From contig CM041553.1 of NCBI GenBank assembly GCA_023238725.1, positions 9,881,001 through 9,945,000 on the forward strand: a stretch of DNA of 64,000 nucleotides, in the 5' to 3' direction. How positions within the stretch are numbered: the first letter of the stretch is position 1; each line of letters starts with the position of its first letter. The DNA is from Scortum barcoo (lineage: Eukaryota > Chordata > Actinopteri > Centrarchiformes > Terapontidae). Both the position numbers and the translations under genes were made by a program. Shown in pieces: positions 25,084 through 39,053 of this stretch. Under the pieces are notes generated by a model that was not told where the DNA came from, made no database searches, and was given only the letters and a program-made list of their open reading frames with translations.

Positions 25084-28000
25084 GCATTTAATATAAAATG
25101 TTAGCATGTCTTCCTGACTAGCTTATGACCTACACTTGTCAAGCTAACGTGGAGTTACTTCTAAAACCAACAAACATATTATCTTACTAACTACTATAAC
25201 TAACCATATTGTTTTGTGGGGTTGTTGGTTGCTTCAAGACTAGAGACAGCATTAAGTTTGCCAAAAACATCAACTAGTTCTTATCCTCAAAGCCTTTTCT
25301 CCGGTAAAACTGAACCGGCACCTTTTTTGCAGTAAGCTAAGCATCGTTATGTTAGAATCTGTGTTGTAGGACTGTCGTCTCTTCATTTCAGTCAGATGAA
25401 TGTAATTACGTACCTGCCTACCTGCACTCACTGCGCATAGCTTGAGTCTTACACAAGGCTAGGCAGCTAAAGCTAGCGAACTAGTCACACAAGAGTGGCA
25501 GAGAAAGAAAAGAAAGTCAGAGGAAGAAAAGGATGCCACCAAAAAGAGGTTGGGTAAAGCTAGTCTGGAAAGTGATGCTAATATTGTTTACATTCATTAC
25601 GATAATGTTAGGTAGTTGGACACGGTTAGCGACAACAGCGCTCTTCACCGCTCATGTATTTTGGGGGACTGGCTTAAGAGGGAAGCCTGAAGGGGTGCGG
25701 TGGGAAACCCAGCTCACTATTGCTGGTTTCTACAGCGTTACCAACCCTGCCAGTTCACCTTTAGGGGATCCATTGTTTAAAAAAAATGAATTTAGATTGA
25801 ATTTAGAAGAATTTAGATGCATATGTCAGTCCCTGGTATCATTATGGACTGCATGTTTGGTGGCATCTTGATGGGCTCGGCAACAGTAACTATGGGGGCG
25901 GGGCTTAGAACCGTCTGTTCCGTGACAACTCCACCCGATGGGGATAATCTCACGATTAGCAACAAAACAGCCACTAAATGGGCTTTGAGGTGAGTTGATT
26001 TGTAAGTATTATAATAATTCAAGTGTAATGCAAGTGATTAAGCTGGGAGAGTGAGTGAAGTAGGATGCTTGAAGCCCCCGTATTCTGACACCCACAGGAC
26101 CACTACATGCTGTGAAACGGTGGCTCAACAAAGCCTGACTGACTTTACACAGTACAGCTCAGTGCAGCTGCCTGTACCCATCAACATCTGGCCTATAAGG
26201 TTCCCTCACGCAGGGGAAACACCAGTTCCGATCAGATTTGTGTCAAATTGTTTTATGTCTCCAGCTGCATCTCACATCAAGGAGATATTGGTCTATGCAT
26301 AGGTCGGTGCCAGCATACAGGCTCATCAGCTCGGTAACGTGTTTCAGATAAGATTACAGGGCACTGCGGTTCACATCTGCCCAGTTATACAGGCAGGAGC
26401 ATGGCAACATTGTGTCTAGTTAAGATATGGTTCAGTGTGTGTATAATCTGTGTGCTCAGAATATGATATGGGCTGTGATATACAGAATAGGATGAGACAG
26501 TGTGATCTCTGATGGGAACAGAATAGGATGAGACTCAGAGAACATCAGACAGCCAGCGCCTGAGTACCAGCATACGTACGCTGACTGTGAGTGTATGTAT
26601 GTCAGACACACACGCACAGAGAGAAAGAGAGAGAGAAGTATGACATGAAAGTTTGTAAGAAACAGGTGGGTTTCTGAGAGGAAGAATTAGAAAAAAATCT
26701 GTATGTGGGTTCTTAGTGTTGCGAGCCTGTCAGGTTACAATCTTCCTTTGAAGTGTGTGTGTGTGTTTGCAGGGAGGGGGAGGCATGTTTATGTGAGTCA
26801 AAGTGACTGCGTAGATTCATGTCAGCACAACTTCTGTGTGTGTGTGTGTGATCTGTGAATCTGTGTGAAGGTGAGCCAGGGGTTCTCCTGACTAGAGGGC
26901 TGTCTGACTGATGTGTGAGGACTCGTGTGTGTGTCTGTGTGTGTAGTGCCTTGCCTCTTCACTCTGTCTGTCCTCCATGGGGTTTTCCATCGACTGGTTA
27001 GATCTCCACGCTTGAATTCAGCAGGTAACGGTCCATGCAGAGATAACCAAAGCAAAAGAAGCAGAAAATTATTTTAAACAAAAAACATTTTCTTCTCTTT
27101 AAATAATTTTGCTGCTCCATTTTACCATTCCTGTTGGCTCTATAAAAATTACAAATGTCTCTCCTGTCGGTCTCCATGATTTACCAAAGAAGCAAAGAAA
27201 TTCTCTAAATTTTAAAGCCCAAAAAGCTTTAATTGTATTGCTTCTGCCCTGTGATCAAGTGCAGTTTGGACTTAAAAATGCCATATGGTTGACAGTAAGA
27301 ACAGTGAACCTTCAAATTTAATATCATGTGTGAAAACAATTCAAGCACTTTTCAGCCCATGTCCCTTTTATGTGCCAAAAAGGGTGTGTGTGTGGTTTCT
27401 GTTTTTCTCAATAGGCAGGTGTAGAAGTCAGTGATCTCTGCTGGTACGCATCTACGACTAGCGGAGTCCACACAGGTGTTCTTCCTGCAGTCGTCAACAC
27501 ACATGCACACACATACACACACAACACATGGACACACCGTCTGTCATCACCTCTCTGTGTGTGAGATTAATGGTGCAGTGCAGTGACTCAGCTGCGGTGA
27601 ATTCAGACGAAAAAAAAAAAAGTGTCCTTCCCAAATTCTTAGACATATTAGACAATTATGAACTCATCTAACTTTTGACTAACAAATGACTTCATCTCTT
27701 GAACTCTGACGTACCCACCAGTGACTGCATCTTTACAAAATCGCGTTTGTACACACTGTTCAAATCAACAAAACCAACTTAAATTCTATTGAAATATCTT
27801 AAAGATACCAAGCACAGTTTCTGGGAGTTGCACCCTACAATTGAAATACATGCAGCTCCTTTGTGTTTGTCCTGATTGAAACACCACTATGTGAACAGGG
27901 CCATTAAGGTAATCCATGTGTGTTTTCTTTTAGCAAAGCTCATGGGCACGGCCGATGTTGAAATTGAAGGGAAAGATCATCTTAAAAGAAACCAATGTTG

Positions 28001-29700
28001 ACTGTTGGCACGACATGAACCAGTCTAAGGTGTTACAAAGTCGCGTGCTTTATATGCCAAACCATCCACCCTGTCTCTGCACATACTTTTTGAAGGAGTA
28101 TAATGTCACACTACTGTCTTTCCACTTTTGCTACTGAAAAAAAAGTTTCAAAGTTGCGCTTGTAAATATTTCATATCAACAGTGGATCAAATGACTATAT
28201 GTAATGTGGAACGTGTTGCTCATTATGATGAATCACAGAAATTAAGCAGCTCTGCCGTTCCTGTTGATTCTACAGAGAGTTTTAATATCTGTCGTTCTTT
28301 TGGTTTTACAGCTCACAACTGTTTTAAACTAAACTGCTCAAAAAACCCACTGTATGCTACCTGCACAGTACTAAGTAGCAGAAAGGCAAAGTTAGTGACG
28401 ACCTGGTGAAAATTTCAAATTTAGCAGCTAAAGAGCCAGATATTTAAACACAGAGAGCAAAAGAAAAGTAAAAGGGGGTGAATATTACACAGATAGACAC
28501 TAAAACAACTACAAATAAAATGCTAATGTTACTTCGTGACTGCTGGATGAGTAAATAAGCAATTGTTTTCTCATATTTTGTCCATATTAGCTTCATAATG
28601 ATTCAGTGATGTGTTTTGACACAAAGTCAGTCAATCCAGGCTAAAGCATTTAAAGAAAACTAGATAAATATACAGATGGTTCAGGCTATCACTTAAAAAA
28701 CTACTATCATTATCATGCAAAAGGAATAGAGTTAACACAATAGAAAGGACAGTCTAAACAGTTGGAAGAAGTTGGACAAAATAAATTATCTCAGAAGACA
28801 CAACAATACACAGTCAAACCACATCACACGCTAAAGTGTAACTGATGTGCACCTCTGCACCTTCCTGCTGTTGTCTCTCGGTCTGCTTCAATGAAAGAGT
28901 GTTACCTGACACATTGCAGATGAAAGATTCACACCGGTGCACATATTTTCAACCCTGTTATCATCGACAGTTCTGCAGCAGGCGTAGAACATGCTGTTGA
29001 GCAGAAGGCACCATGCGGATTCCTTGTCAAATACCCATCTAACTACTGTCTTCAGCTCATATCCACAAACCACAAATTACACACAACAAATAATAAAATT
29101 GGGCAGAGTTTCGAAGAGTGTTTTTCTTTTAAAAAAGAGCAAAGTTTGTTTCTTCGATGATCATGACAATCACGATGCATTTTTGTTAGTTTACAATGGG
29201 TGTTGCCATTAAGATTTTCAGTGGCCTAAGGTCACAAAACAGCACCAGCACATAAAAATAATTCCCTTTTAACTAATGTAAACATATCAACAGGCAATAA
29301 TTGGTGGTGAAAGGGTTCTACCTGGAATCAGTGGTTTGTCTATAACTGCAAACAGTTTCTGCCTAATTACTTTAATTGATTTAGCTGACTGATGCTCGTG
29401 GCTGCCCCGTAATATACGTTTGCTGGTACACATGGATGTAAAATTAATAACAAACCCAGCTGAACCTGCAGGTGGGATCTCGACCGAGGTAGATTTTTTT
29501 TTCTAAACCTTTTCAGGAAATTCTCATTGTGGTGATGATCTCAAGCAGAATAAACACCTAAGCTGACGGAGCAGGATGTTCTTTATAGGACAGTAAGTGA
29601 GTTTAACTTAATTTCCTCATTGCAGTTGTACTGTGTGAAATCTCCGGGCTCCCCTTCCTGTACAAAAAATAAGGACTGAGGGAATGAAAGCATTCATTCA
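25084..29700. other. Gene desert segment, no gene seen
   Basis: Contains GT-rich tracts near 26750-26950 and 27480-27530 and low-information open frames only. The plus-strand frame at 25533-25871 starts MPPKRGW and has a hydrophobic stretch, but it has no homologue I know and sits in repeat-like DNA. Confidence 0.5.
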
Positions 29701-29719
29701 TTAGTTTTGCAGGTATTTA

Positions 29720-29968
29720 GTCGTAAATCACTGAATGGGTTGAAAGTTTGACCTCAGATGAAAAGTCACCAATGTGAGCAAATTTTCTGTGAACTGTTGG
29801 GTATATGTTCCTAATTTTATGCAAATTCACAACAACTGAGATATTTCCCTTAATGTCAGTTTCATAGAGTTACATGAAAAGTTGTGGGATCACCGATCCT
29901 ATTGAAAGTAATCTCAACGGAAGCATAAATATCTGTAAATAAATTTGCACCAATCTAGCAGATGTTGA
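29720..29968 (+). repeat. Dispersed fish repeat abutting the Tc1 fragment
   Basis: Segments such as TTTTATGCAAATTCACAACA, TGAAAAGTTGTGGGATCACC, AACGGAAGCATAAAT and AAATTTGCACCAATCTAGCA match the word order of a repeat I have seen scattered in teleost genomes. The class is not certain. It ends at the Tc1 junction. Confidence 0.45.
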
Positions 29969-30681
29969 GCCCCAGTCTGAGGTCGAGAGCGCTCTGGAGC
30001 AGGTTTTCATCCAGGATGTCTCTGTACATTGCTGCATTCATCTTTCCCTCTATCCTGACTAGTCTCCCAGTTCCTGCCTGCTGAAAAACATCCCCACAGC
30101 ATGATGCTGCCACCACCATGCTTCACTGTAGGGATGGTATTGGACCTTGTGATGAGCGGTGCCTGGTTTCCTCCAAACATGACGCCTGGCATTAACGCCA
30201 AAGAGTTCAATCTTTGTCTCATCAGACCAGAGAATTTTGTTTCTCATGGTCTGAGAGTCCTTTCAGGTGCATTTTGGCAAACTCCAGGTGGGCTGCCATG
30301 TGCCTTTTACTCAGGAGTGGCTTCCTGTCTGGCCACTCTACCATACAGGCCTGATTGGTGGATTGCTGCAGAGATGGTTGTCCTTCTGGAAGGTTCTCCT
30401 CTCTCTACAGAGGTACACTGGAGCTCTGACAGAGTGACCATCGGGTTCTTGGTCACCTCCCTGACTAAGGCCCTTTTCCCCCGATCGCTCAGTTTAGACG
30501 GCCGGCCAGCTCTAGGAAGAGTCCTGGTGGTTCTGAACTTCTTCCATTTATGGATGATGGAGGCCACTGTGCTCATTGGGACCTTCAAAGCAGCAGAAAT
30601 TTTTCTGTACCCTTCCCCAGATTTGTGCCTCGAGACAATCCTGTCTCTGGAGGTCTAAACCGACAATTCCTTTGACTTCAT
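29965..30681 (-). pseudogene. Tc1-type transposase fragment, frameshifted
   Basis: Paired-like HTH region: KVPMSTVASIIHKWKKF and RTLPRAGRPSKLSDRG (30588-30470 region). The frame then shifts several times. The first catalytic region is [13 protein letters not shown] (about 30235-30197), followed by [15 protein letters not shown] and a [16 protein letters not shown] segment in another frame. Early stops (for example after KSKELSV) and the truncated C-terminus make it non-functional. Confidence 0.85.
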
Positions 30682-31027
30682 GCTTGGTTTGTGCTCTGAC
30701 ATGCACTGTCAACTGTGGGACCTTATATAGACAGGTGTGTGCCTTTCCAAATCAAGTCCAATCAACTGAATTTATGACAGGTGGACTTCCAATTAAGCTG
30801 TAGAAACATCTCAAGGATGATCAGTGGAAACAGGATGCACCTGAGCTCAATTTTGAGCTTCATGGCAAAGGCTGTGAATACTTATGTACATGTGATTTCT
30901 TAGTTTTTTATTTTTAATAAATTTGCAAAAATCTCAAAAAAAATGTTGTCATTATGTGGTGTTGTGTGTAGAATTTTGAGGAAGAAACATTAATTTAATC
31001 CATTTTGGAATAAGGCTGTAACATACC
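29965..31027 (-). mobile_element. Tc1/mariner element, truncated at both ends
   Basis: On the minus strand the right part (31027 downward) gives the internal end of a Tc1-type terminal region (TTACAGCCTTATTCCAAAAT), an AT-rich leader, and a transposase frame starting near 30681. Homology stops at about 29965, just after [15 protein letters not shown]. The C-terminal third with the later catalytic residues and the whole far terminus are absent. The outermost tens of bases of the near terminus also seem missing beyond 31027. The element is dead. Confidence 0.88.
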
Positions 31028-32072
31028 ACTTGAATTGGCTACCATCTGGTTCTCAAGCCAAGTACCTATAGACTGAGCCACATGTCATCATACTGTATTC
31101 AAAATTTTGTTCAGGTACACGCTGGAGTTTTTGATGACTCCACAGTGTACCTTTAAGCCAAACTGTGAATGAAAGAAAATAATATAAAAAGACCTGATTA
31201 TTGTTTGTCATGAATTTTAGCCATTGAAAAGATTTTTAGCGTCTAAATCAGATACATTTCTTGGGTCCATTCTTTATCAAACTGTTTTTATTTCCTTTTA
31301 AAACTTCCTGCCGTTTCCAAGAGCTCACTGAGTGGAAATGCGGAGAAAGAGGTATCGGAAACTGAAACGATAGGAGGGAAAGGAAGGAATTAGCGATGAG
31401 ATAGCAGACACTTATTCCCCTGTGGTTGTCCACCTTTGTGGTGTAAAATCATTTATGTGGCTTACGGCGGACATGTTCACTCAATGCTATGGATTCACAG
31501 ACAAATTCACTCTTAAATTCTTAATAGGAGTAGAAACATCCATTAACATGCCAGACAAGGAGGGGTACAGGGAGGGAGAGGGTGATAACGGGAGATAGGG
31601 TGGTAAAATCTGTAATTGTACACAGACAGAAGAGAAGTTTGAAAGATACAGTAAGTTATAAAGAATCAAGGCCTTTTTTGCACATGCATGCATGCATTTT
31701 TTGGACATAATGTATATACAGTATGTCCCACGGCACTTTGAGACTTGGAGATTTGGAGATCATGACATGTGTTTCTGTAGCAAATGTTTCATCTACACTA
31801 AGGTAAAACTAATTAAAATTGAAAAAAGTCAATACATTTTGCCTTTGTTAGCTTTGCGGATAAGTTCCAGGGGGAAAAAAAAGAATCAGCAAAAAGGATA
31901 AAACAGCAGATTGTGTGTACCAATTATACTTGACTAACTATTTCAGTTTCAGCAACTAATTAATCTGAACATTTCTTTTCAGATAAGCAATTTGGTGTTC
32001 ACACTTTACTCATGGACTCTTTGATAGGTCAACAAGAAGAGCAGGAAATTAAACCACCAACCCATGGTCAAA
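31028..32072. other. No gene seen
   Basis: About 1 kb of AT-rich DNA with no coding or repeat signature I can name. Confidence 0.45.
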
Positions 32073-32230
32073 GGAATAGTTTGATATTTTGGGAAATGTA
32101 ATTATTTGCTTTTTTGCCGAGAGTTAGATGAGAAGATAGATACCACTCTTACATCTGTGGGTTAAGTATGGTGCTAGGTTCGAGGTGGTTAGCTTAGCTT
32201 ACCATAAAGACAGGAAACGAGAGAATTCCT
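32073..32230 (+). mobile_element. Half copy of a foldback MITE
   Basis: GAATAGTTTGATATTTTGGG, then TGCCGAGAGTTAGATGAGAA, GATACCACTCTT and GGTTAGCTTAGCTTACCATA. This matches one arm of the complete element at 41682-42170, with many substitutions. The second arm is not present. Confidence 0.65.
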
Positions 32231-33059
32231 AGGTCAACATATGAACAAAACTATTTTGTTTATTTAATCTGTATGCATAGAGTCTCTGCAGGTTGATTGG
32301 CAGAAAGCTTTGGAGTTGCTGGAAAGTGTATTTTTTAGCTTTGGACAGAGCTGGCCGTCCCTCTGCTTCCGCTCTTTATACTTTGCTATGCCAATCATTT
32401 CCAGCTTTTAGCAACTCTGTGTTTAAGCATTTAAAGTATTGATCTCATCCAGCTGCCTGCAAGAAAGCAAGTAAAAGTACTGCTACTACTACTGAGGTTT
32501 TGCGGCACTGTAAGAACTTCATACAATTTCTGCCTTTGTTTATGAGAGACAAAGATAAAAATTAAAGGTACTGTAAACTCAGTTTTTTTTTAGTTGATTT
32601 AAAAAAAAAAGCCATCTCTCATGGAAAAGCTACATGGTTTGTAGCATGTATTCTGTGCACGTGTTTACATGTATAGCAGTAGTGGGACTTGTGTCCATTG
32701 CATCATGGGTACAACACCTTAACGTCTCGGCTATCCTGATCATGAAGAAGAATCTATCCATATAAGCTATGGCCATTCGTAGCTACAACATTTTTCCGCC
32801 ATTCTGATTCATTTTTCACTACTTCTACAAATTTTGAGTAATTGAGCGAATTTGCAAATTTGAAACAGAACAGTGTTTTTTGTTCTGATATTCCACACAG
32901 TTTAGATATAGCTTGCCCGCAAAGTTTGCTCAAATATTGTGAGCAGAATGTTGTATCTCTTGAATGCTTTGTGTTACTGCAAACATATGTAGATGTGTGA
33001 TGTGTAAGTATGTTGTCCATTTATCTAGTACAGCATCAAGTGAAATCGATCAGACGAGC

Positions 33060-33330
33060 GGTTCTTCAGAAAACTAGGGGACCTAGTATTCGGCCTGCTC
33101 CGAGTGCTATTCGTAATGAACGGCCTGAACAGGCACTGCACTAGTCTGACAATAAATGAAAGGAATCTCTGTCTGTCTGTCCTTAGATTATCTCAAAAAC
33201 CGTTCATCCATCCATACTTGGCAAGTGCATTGCAGAGGACCCAAGGAAATGCAGTGTTGAGTATGAAGCTGTTTGGATGAGTGGTTCTCGAGAAAGCTGC
33301 AAGCAGCAATACTTGAAGCCAAGCAACTGG
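33060..33330 (+). repeat. Dispersed repeat with TCTGTCTGTC motif
   Basis: GGGGACCTAGTATTCGGCCT, ACGGCCTGAACAGGCACTGC, a CTGTCTGTCTGTCC run and ATTATCTCAAAAACCGTTCA occur in an order I recall from repeated fish sequences. It may extend left to about 32560. Family not identified. Confidence 0.4.
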
Positions 33331-35739
33331 CCCGTACCAAACTGCATTAGTTTCTTAACTCACTATAAAGCTAGTGAGATTAGTGTGTTTTCTGTGGTGT
33401 CCTTCTGGGCTCATCAACAGCATGAAAACTGCCATTTTTTTCACAATCACTGAAGACAATCTGAAGACAAACACCTTATGGGGTCACAACAACCAGGACC
33501 CTCCTAAATACCCAGCAGACCGTGAATTTAATAATGACCAAAGCTGTATTTTTATTATCAGCCTTCACGGTAGTAGTTTAACACCACTCAGCCTCTGGGG
33601 GTACACATTACACACACAAACGCTACACACACACACACACACACATATACAGGGTGGAAGTAATTAAAGCAAGTGGAGCTAAATTGAAGTATATTGAACT
33701 CATCTCTCACACGCTCCTGCTCTGTCGATAGATCACTTGCCAAGTGCTATCGACCGCTGCAAAGACTTCCCTCTGCAAAACACTCCTCTGCTCTCTGCAG
33801 TGTGTGTTTGTGCATGAGTGTGTGTGTGTGTTTGCGTGTGTGTATGGCGTGTGTGTGATGTAAGTTAGTGAATGAGAGAAAGGGACGGGGCAGAGAGGAC
33901 AGGAGAATTTAGAGAGACAGAAAGTGATGATCTGTGCAGCAGAATTAGCAAAAACTAATTTTAGGATTGCCCTTCATGCTATCCTCTCTCTTCATCCCTC
34001 ATTTCTCTTTTTTTTCAGATTTTGCTGTCACCTCATCTTTCCCAATCTCTTTCACCTCCCTGTTTTCTCCTTTTTCTCTAAAATCCCTCTCTATGCATCT
34101 TGTGGGAGGGGTAATGATTTTAACTAAATGAGAGTCTTGCACTTCCCCGCCCCACTAGATTAGCGGATCAATGGAACAGCGTTTGTGTGTTCATCATGGG
34201 GGAGATGCTGCTGTATAGTCATCATAAATACCCAATACCCCAGGTGACTCCGCACTGCACCGAGGACAAAGGCCTGCGAATGAGAAACGACAAGAAAAAA
34301 AATGACGGCAGAGATTTTCCAGAAACGGCAGGGGAGTAGAAAGCTATGGATTTTTACTGAATAATCGGTTGGAATTCTCCACAAGGTCTCGACATGACAA
34401 ATGTGTGTCAAACATGGCATCAATGGTGGAGGAGAGGAACGCCTTGGCTGCTCTGTTGAAATGCCTTTCCTCTCTGCTTGATGTGAATTCAATTGGAGTT
34501 GAATTGATTAGCTCCGATTTGAGATCAATCCTAAGTGGGTTTGCATCAGTCCTTCCACTGTGTGACTGAGCCTCTGCTCCTCTAAACCTTTTTCTCCTCC
34601 GTTTGTTCTGTTTGCCCACTTTCTCCATCCCCTTCTTTCTCTTTGCTCTGTTTTATGTGATGGGTAATTTGGAAGGCTGGGTAAGGACATAAAATTTAGG
34701 CTGAGAGTTGTTTTTTGATTTGATGGATTTATATAATAAATGTGCCCTATAAGCAAACCAAGATGGATGGCTAATTAAAACTAAGTCTGCTACATAAATT
34801 AGATGAGGTGGCCTCTGGAAAGATGCATCAGTCAGATCATTCATTCATTATTTCTCACCACAGCATGTTTATTCTTGAGCCCTAACGCACTTGTTGAATC
34901 TATTTGAAACCTGCGGTTCATTTATCAACATCCAGCAGTTATCATAATGCTTTATGCAGTTTTGATGCAGTATGGTTATATCTACACATAGAATCCAATC
35001 GATCAATTTCTTCTTGTGCTTCAAAATGTGTGCACATTTAGAAAAAGCATCCTCTTCAGAAATTCCTATTGGTAGACAATTCCTAAATTACAGATACACA
35101 AGCCCTAATTCTAGTGTCAACCATGTAAAAATGTTGTAAACAATTGTTCCCAAAGACTTTAGGTTTCATTTCTTTGCCATTAATGCCCTTATTTTGTCTT
35201 ATATTTCTAGTGCTGCAACACTGAGCACCTGTGGCTTAATATAAAAGATCTGGAGGATGTGTTAAAAACGTTCACTTGTTATGAAATCACATTAAAAATA
35301 AATTTTTGGTACCATTACTCCTATTAGAGAGCTATCTTTTCTGTTATGCTTAAACAGTGCAAAGTTATAAAGCAAATTAAAACAAAATCTTAATCTATAA
35401 TTTTCACTGAAAAGGTTCTGTGCCCAATATTTATTTTATGTTCTGGAAATCTTAATTCGACCATCATGTTGATTCATCTGTCGATCATCTTTCCCATTTA
35501 TCTTTATTTACCTTTGGACAAGCCACATGTGGAAGTGTTAAATAATAAAGACTTTGGTTTAATGAAATGTCATTTATGACTGAGGTGATCTCGGGTTTCT
35601 CTGCTACAAGACGTAATTGGGTATGCGTTGGACTGTATAGAGTATATTCATGTCATTTCATGCAAGCACTAATATGCTTAAACTGTGAGTGTGTGTTGTG
35701 TTAGAAATATGTGACCATATTTGACATCATGTGGGCATT
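33331..35739. other. Gene desert segment, no gene seen
   Basis: Contains a short CA run at 33626-33647 and GT-rich DNA at 33800-33860. A denser, repeat-free stretch at about 34380-34570 with ATTGGAGTTGAATTGATTAG is a weak candidate for a conserved non-coding element. Confidence 0.45.
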
Positions 35740-36490
35740 ACCAGAGTCGCAATGTGGCGCCCTAGGCAAGATTTTATATGGTGCCCCCCTCCATCGGCAA
35801 TTTACATACACTTACAAAAGAAATCGAATAGCCTTGTTTTTACCATTGTCTTTAATTTATGTCACCCGATTTACATGCTTAACGAATTACAAATAAATAC
35901 AAAAAAATCTGAAATACAATATAAATACCCTTACCACAAAATAAAAATCCTGTAAATAAGTGAATAAATAATAAGAGTAATAAATTATAAATACAACAAT
36001 CAACATCAAACAATTTAAATAACCACACAGTTTGCACACAATAACTCTAACACAAGCAGGAAAAACGTTAGCTAGCCAGATGTAAATAAAACAAATAATA
36101 AAAGCGTAGATTAGGCCAATGTAGACACCTACTGAGCAGGTTTAATCTTTACAAATGATCCATAAAGTAAAGAGCCTCCATGCCGCCCAGCTACAGAAAT
36201 ATAAAACTGCTTATTTACTGATTAGCATGTTGAGGCTAATCGCTCAGAAGAAGTTATCAACTTCACAGTACACTGTGAGATAACTGATGCTTCATTTCAT
36301 TACTGTATCTTTACTTTACCTCTTTCTTTCTCCTGTTTTTCCTCCTCTTCTTCTCTTTTTTTCTTCCCTGTGCTCCGGACAGTTCAGCTCGTTTTGACAT
36401 TTTTACAAACTTCTCTGGTCACATCAATAAATCTGCCCCTCCCCCCACAGAGAGCGAGCAGGTACCATCAGCCGGAGGAGGGGGGGCTTA
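35740..36490 (+). repeat. Possible dispersed repeat starting GGCGCCCTAGGCAAG
   Basis: GGCGCCCTAGGCAAGATTTT and TGGTGCCCCCC head an AT-rich stretch that ends near a pyrimidine-rich block (36310-36370). The opening words recur in fish repeats. Limits and class are uncertain. Confidence 0.33.
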
Positions 36491-37727
36491 TTTGGTATTA
36501 TCATTTGTAGTAATATTAATTGGGCATTGATTTACATTTGAATCGTTTGTACAGACATTTCCTACACACTTATTAAGAACTTGTTCTACACATGCTTTGA
36601 TAACTGACACACTGCATGAGCTAGCATCTTTTTGCAGGCGCATTTCCACATTTTGTATTGCATTACTGCCACCAGCTGTCAATCAGAGATCACACCATGA
36701 CTTGCATGCACTACACATTTGGATTATTGCACTCTGCAGGAATGTGTATCAAACGCACGCTAAGCGCATGTGTGTACTTATAGAGCACAATGTTCAGATC
36801 AAATACTGAAGGTAGAAACTGTACAGGGTACCTTTGAAATCTCAAAATCATGACAGTTTTAGGGAATGATGCATCTATTAGTGTTTATTAACATGTTGTC
36901 TATACCAGATGTGCATTTCTTAAATGCAGCTGATATATAATTTAATATATTGATGCATGTCTTGCAGAGGTCAGTCTGTCAATGCTGTTTAACCCGTTTA
37001 ATATATATTTAGATATCAGATGGACTTGAGCAATGAAACCTGAGATGATAAGGCAAGCAGATACCAAACTCATACGCACACCAACACACACACTTGCAGC
37101 AACACACGTCCATGCATGCTGTGTGCAGATTTGTGTTCAGTGTGGAGGGCCTATCAAAGCATGGTGGTTTCCTCCTGTTGGTGTGACAGCTCTTAAGCCT
37201 CACACATGAAAGACTGTCAGGAAAGTTTTATGACACCTTTTCTAAAAACAAGTGTGTGTGTGTGTGTGTGTGTACAGTTACAGTGTTCCCAGCTGGGAGA
37301 GGTGTAGACAGCGGTCCGGCTGAAAAGTTGCCAGATTTTCAGAACAAAAACATGACTTCCCAACAACACAGTCTTCCTCAATGCTTTTATCTGTTGCTCT
37401 TTTATGAAACATGTAGCTGTCAGTGCAAACACGAAGGATTAATCCTTATACACACACACACACACACAGACAGTGTTCAGCTGGTCTGGATTTAAATATA
37501 TTTCTGGTACAGTACACTACATGCTAATGTAACATTATCATGCCAAAAATATCACAGTCAAACAATATAGTATTAATAGTGTTATTAAAGTATTCTTTTA
37601 GCAAGGTGGAAATAACTGAGTAGAATACTCTTAATATTTAAAAAATCCAAAAACACGTGTAAACTGCATGATGTGCCAACCTGCTTCATCCTTACCCTCA
37701 CCTGAATTAAAGCACCTGAAGTAACTG

Positions 37728-37754
37728 TTTTATGTAATAAGGTATTACATAAAA
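37728..37754. repeat. Perfect 12-bp inverted repeat, 3-base loop
   Basis: TTTTATGTAATA, loop AGG, TATTACATAAAA. Confidence 0.8.
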
Positions 37755-38745
37755 TACAGAGAAAAGTGCAGCACTGTCTCACACAACATATAGTCATATA
37801 CTGAATGAGGTGGCTGTGCTTATTGCTTGAACACAAGGCAAGATGCATCAGGATCTTGCACGTCAGATCTGTTTTAGGGAAATCCCAGAAATAAAATCCT
37901 GAAAAGGTGTATGAACAGTTCAACATAGCCCACATTTTTTAACTTTTATTACTATTTTACTTTTTTGTTTACATGAATGCAAAAAGACTTGACTTCCAAT
38001 TACCGATTACCTACGTAAATGTAACATTGCAATAACGGATTTATTGGCCTCTTGGGGGCAGCAGAAACAAGCAGTGAACACAATACTGACTTATTGTATT
38101 TTCACCTTTTAAGCTGATAACTCAAACTTGCTGTGAACAGTTGTCTATTTACACATTCAGCAGTTATCATTCTTTTGAAGTCGTGTTTCTGTCCACAAAT
38201 CAATATAACTTATAGTAATATAATATAACTAACTGTGTCTACAGGCAAATGTTTATTGATTTTTACTTCTATGACTTTTCGAGCAACTGAAAGGCAGTTC
38301 TCTCCTCCGTGAGTAATTTTTGCTTATTTTAAAATAGACCTGTCAAATAGTGTTTCACACATTGACCTCACTGACCTCTGATTTGCATGCAAAGGAATCA
38401 AGATTACAGATGGGTATCTAATAAGAAAATAAAAATAAAGAAATTATTAGATGCATATAATCTGAAATCACTGAAGGCGTGTTGTTATTTGGTGGACTTG
38501 CTCTTATCAGTCACAGCTGCTGTGTGAACACATGCACAAACACGCACATAGATAGGAGGTGTCTGATCGTGTCTTACTGTGGCTGTGTCACCTCGGCCTC
38601 ACCGACGATTTCTCTTTAAGTGGAGAGAGACCTCAACAAAGACAGAGAGACAGATAAAGGGTGAGGTTTTTGCCTGTGATGACAGTATCCATACCGGAGG
38701 CGTTACGACATGTGGAGGTGACCGGTAATATTTGGAAAAACATCC

Positions 38746-38772
38746 GTGTGTGTGTGTGTGTGTGTGTGTGTG
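38746..38772. repeat. (GT)13 microsatellite
   Basis: Pure GT run in the gene desert. Confidence 0.93.
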
Positions 38773-39017
38773 CATGCAAATGTGTGTGTTGAATAAATGG
38801 CAGTAAAGATTATGGAATGCTTGTCTTATACGATTACTGTGGCAGCTGTACCCATGAATGAAGACAGAGGGTAACTATGGCAATGGAAGAACCATGCAAA
38901 CACACACACACACACAACACACACAAACCCCACACGTGTGGTTATCAGAAGATCAGGATATGAGTGATCACTGCCTTTCTAAGCCAGGGAGTTTCCTTTC
39001 CTGGCTGCAGTCCTTTT

Positions 39018-39021
<4 letters not shown>

Positions 39022-39051
<30 letters not shown>
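39022..39051. repeat. (GT)15 microsatellite
   Basis: Pure GT run followed by a CTGT repeat. Confidence 0.93.

Positions 39052-39053
<2 letters not shown>

Noticed and set aside
25533..25871. 112-codon plus-strand frame starting MPPKRGW with a hydrophobic segment
   Set aside because: No recognised domain, no splice partners and repeat-like surroundings.
30101..30658. 185-codon plus-strand frame
   Set aside because: It is the antisense of the Tc1 transposase fragment.
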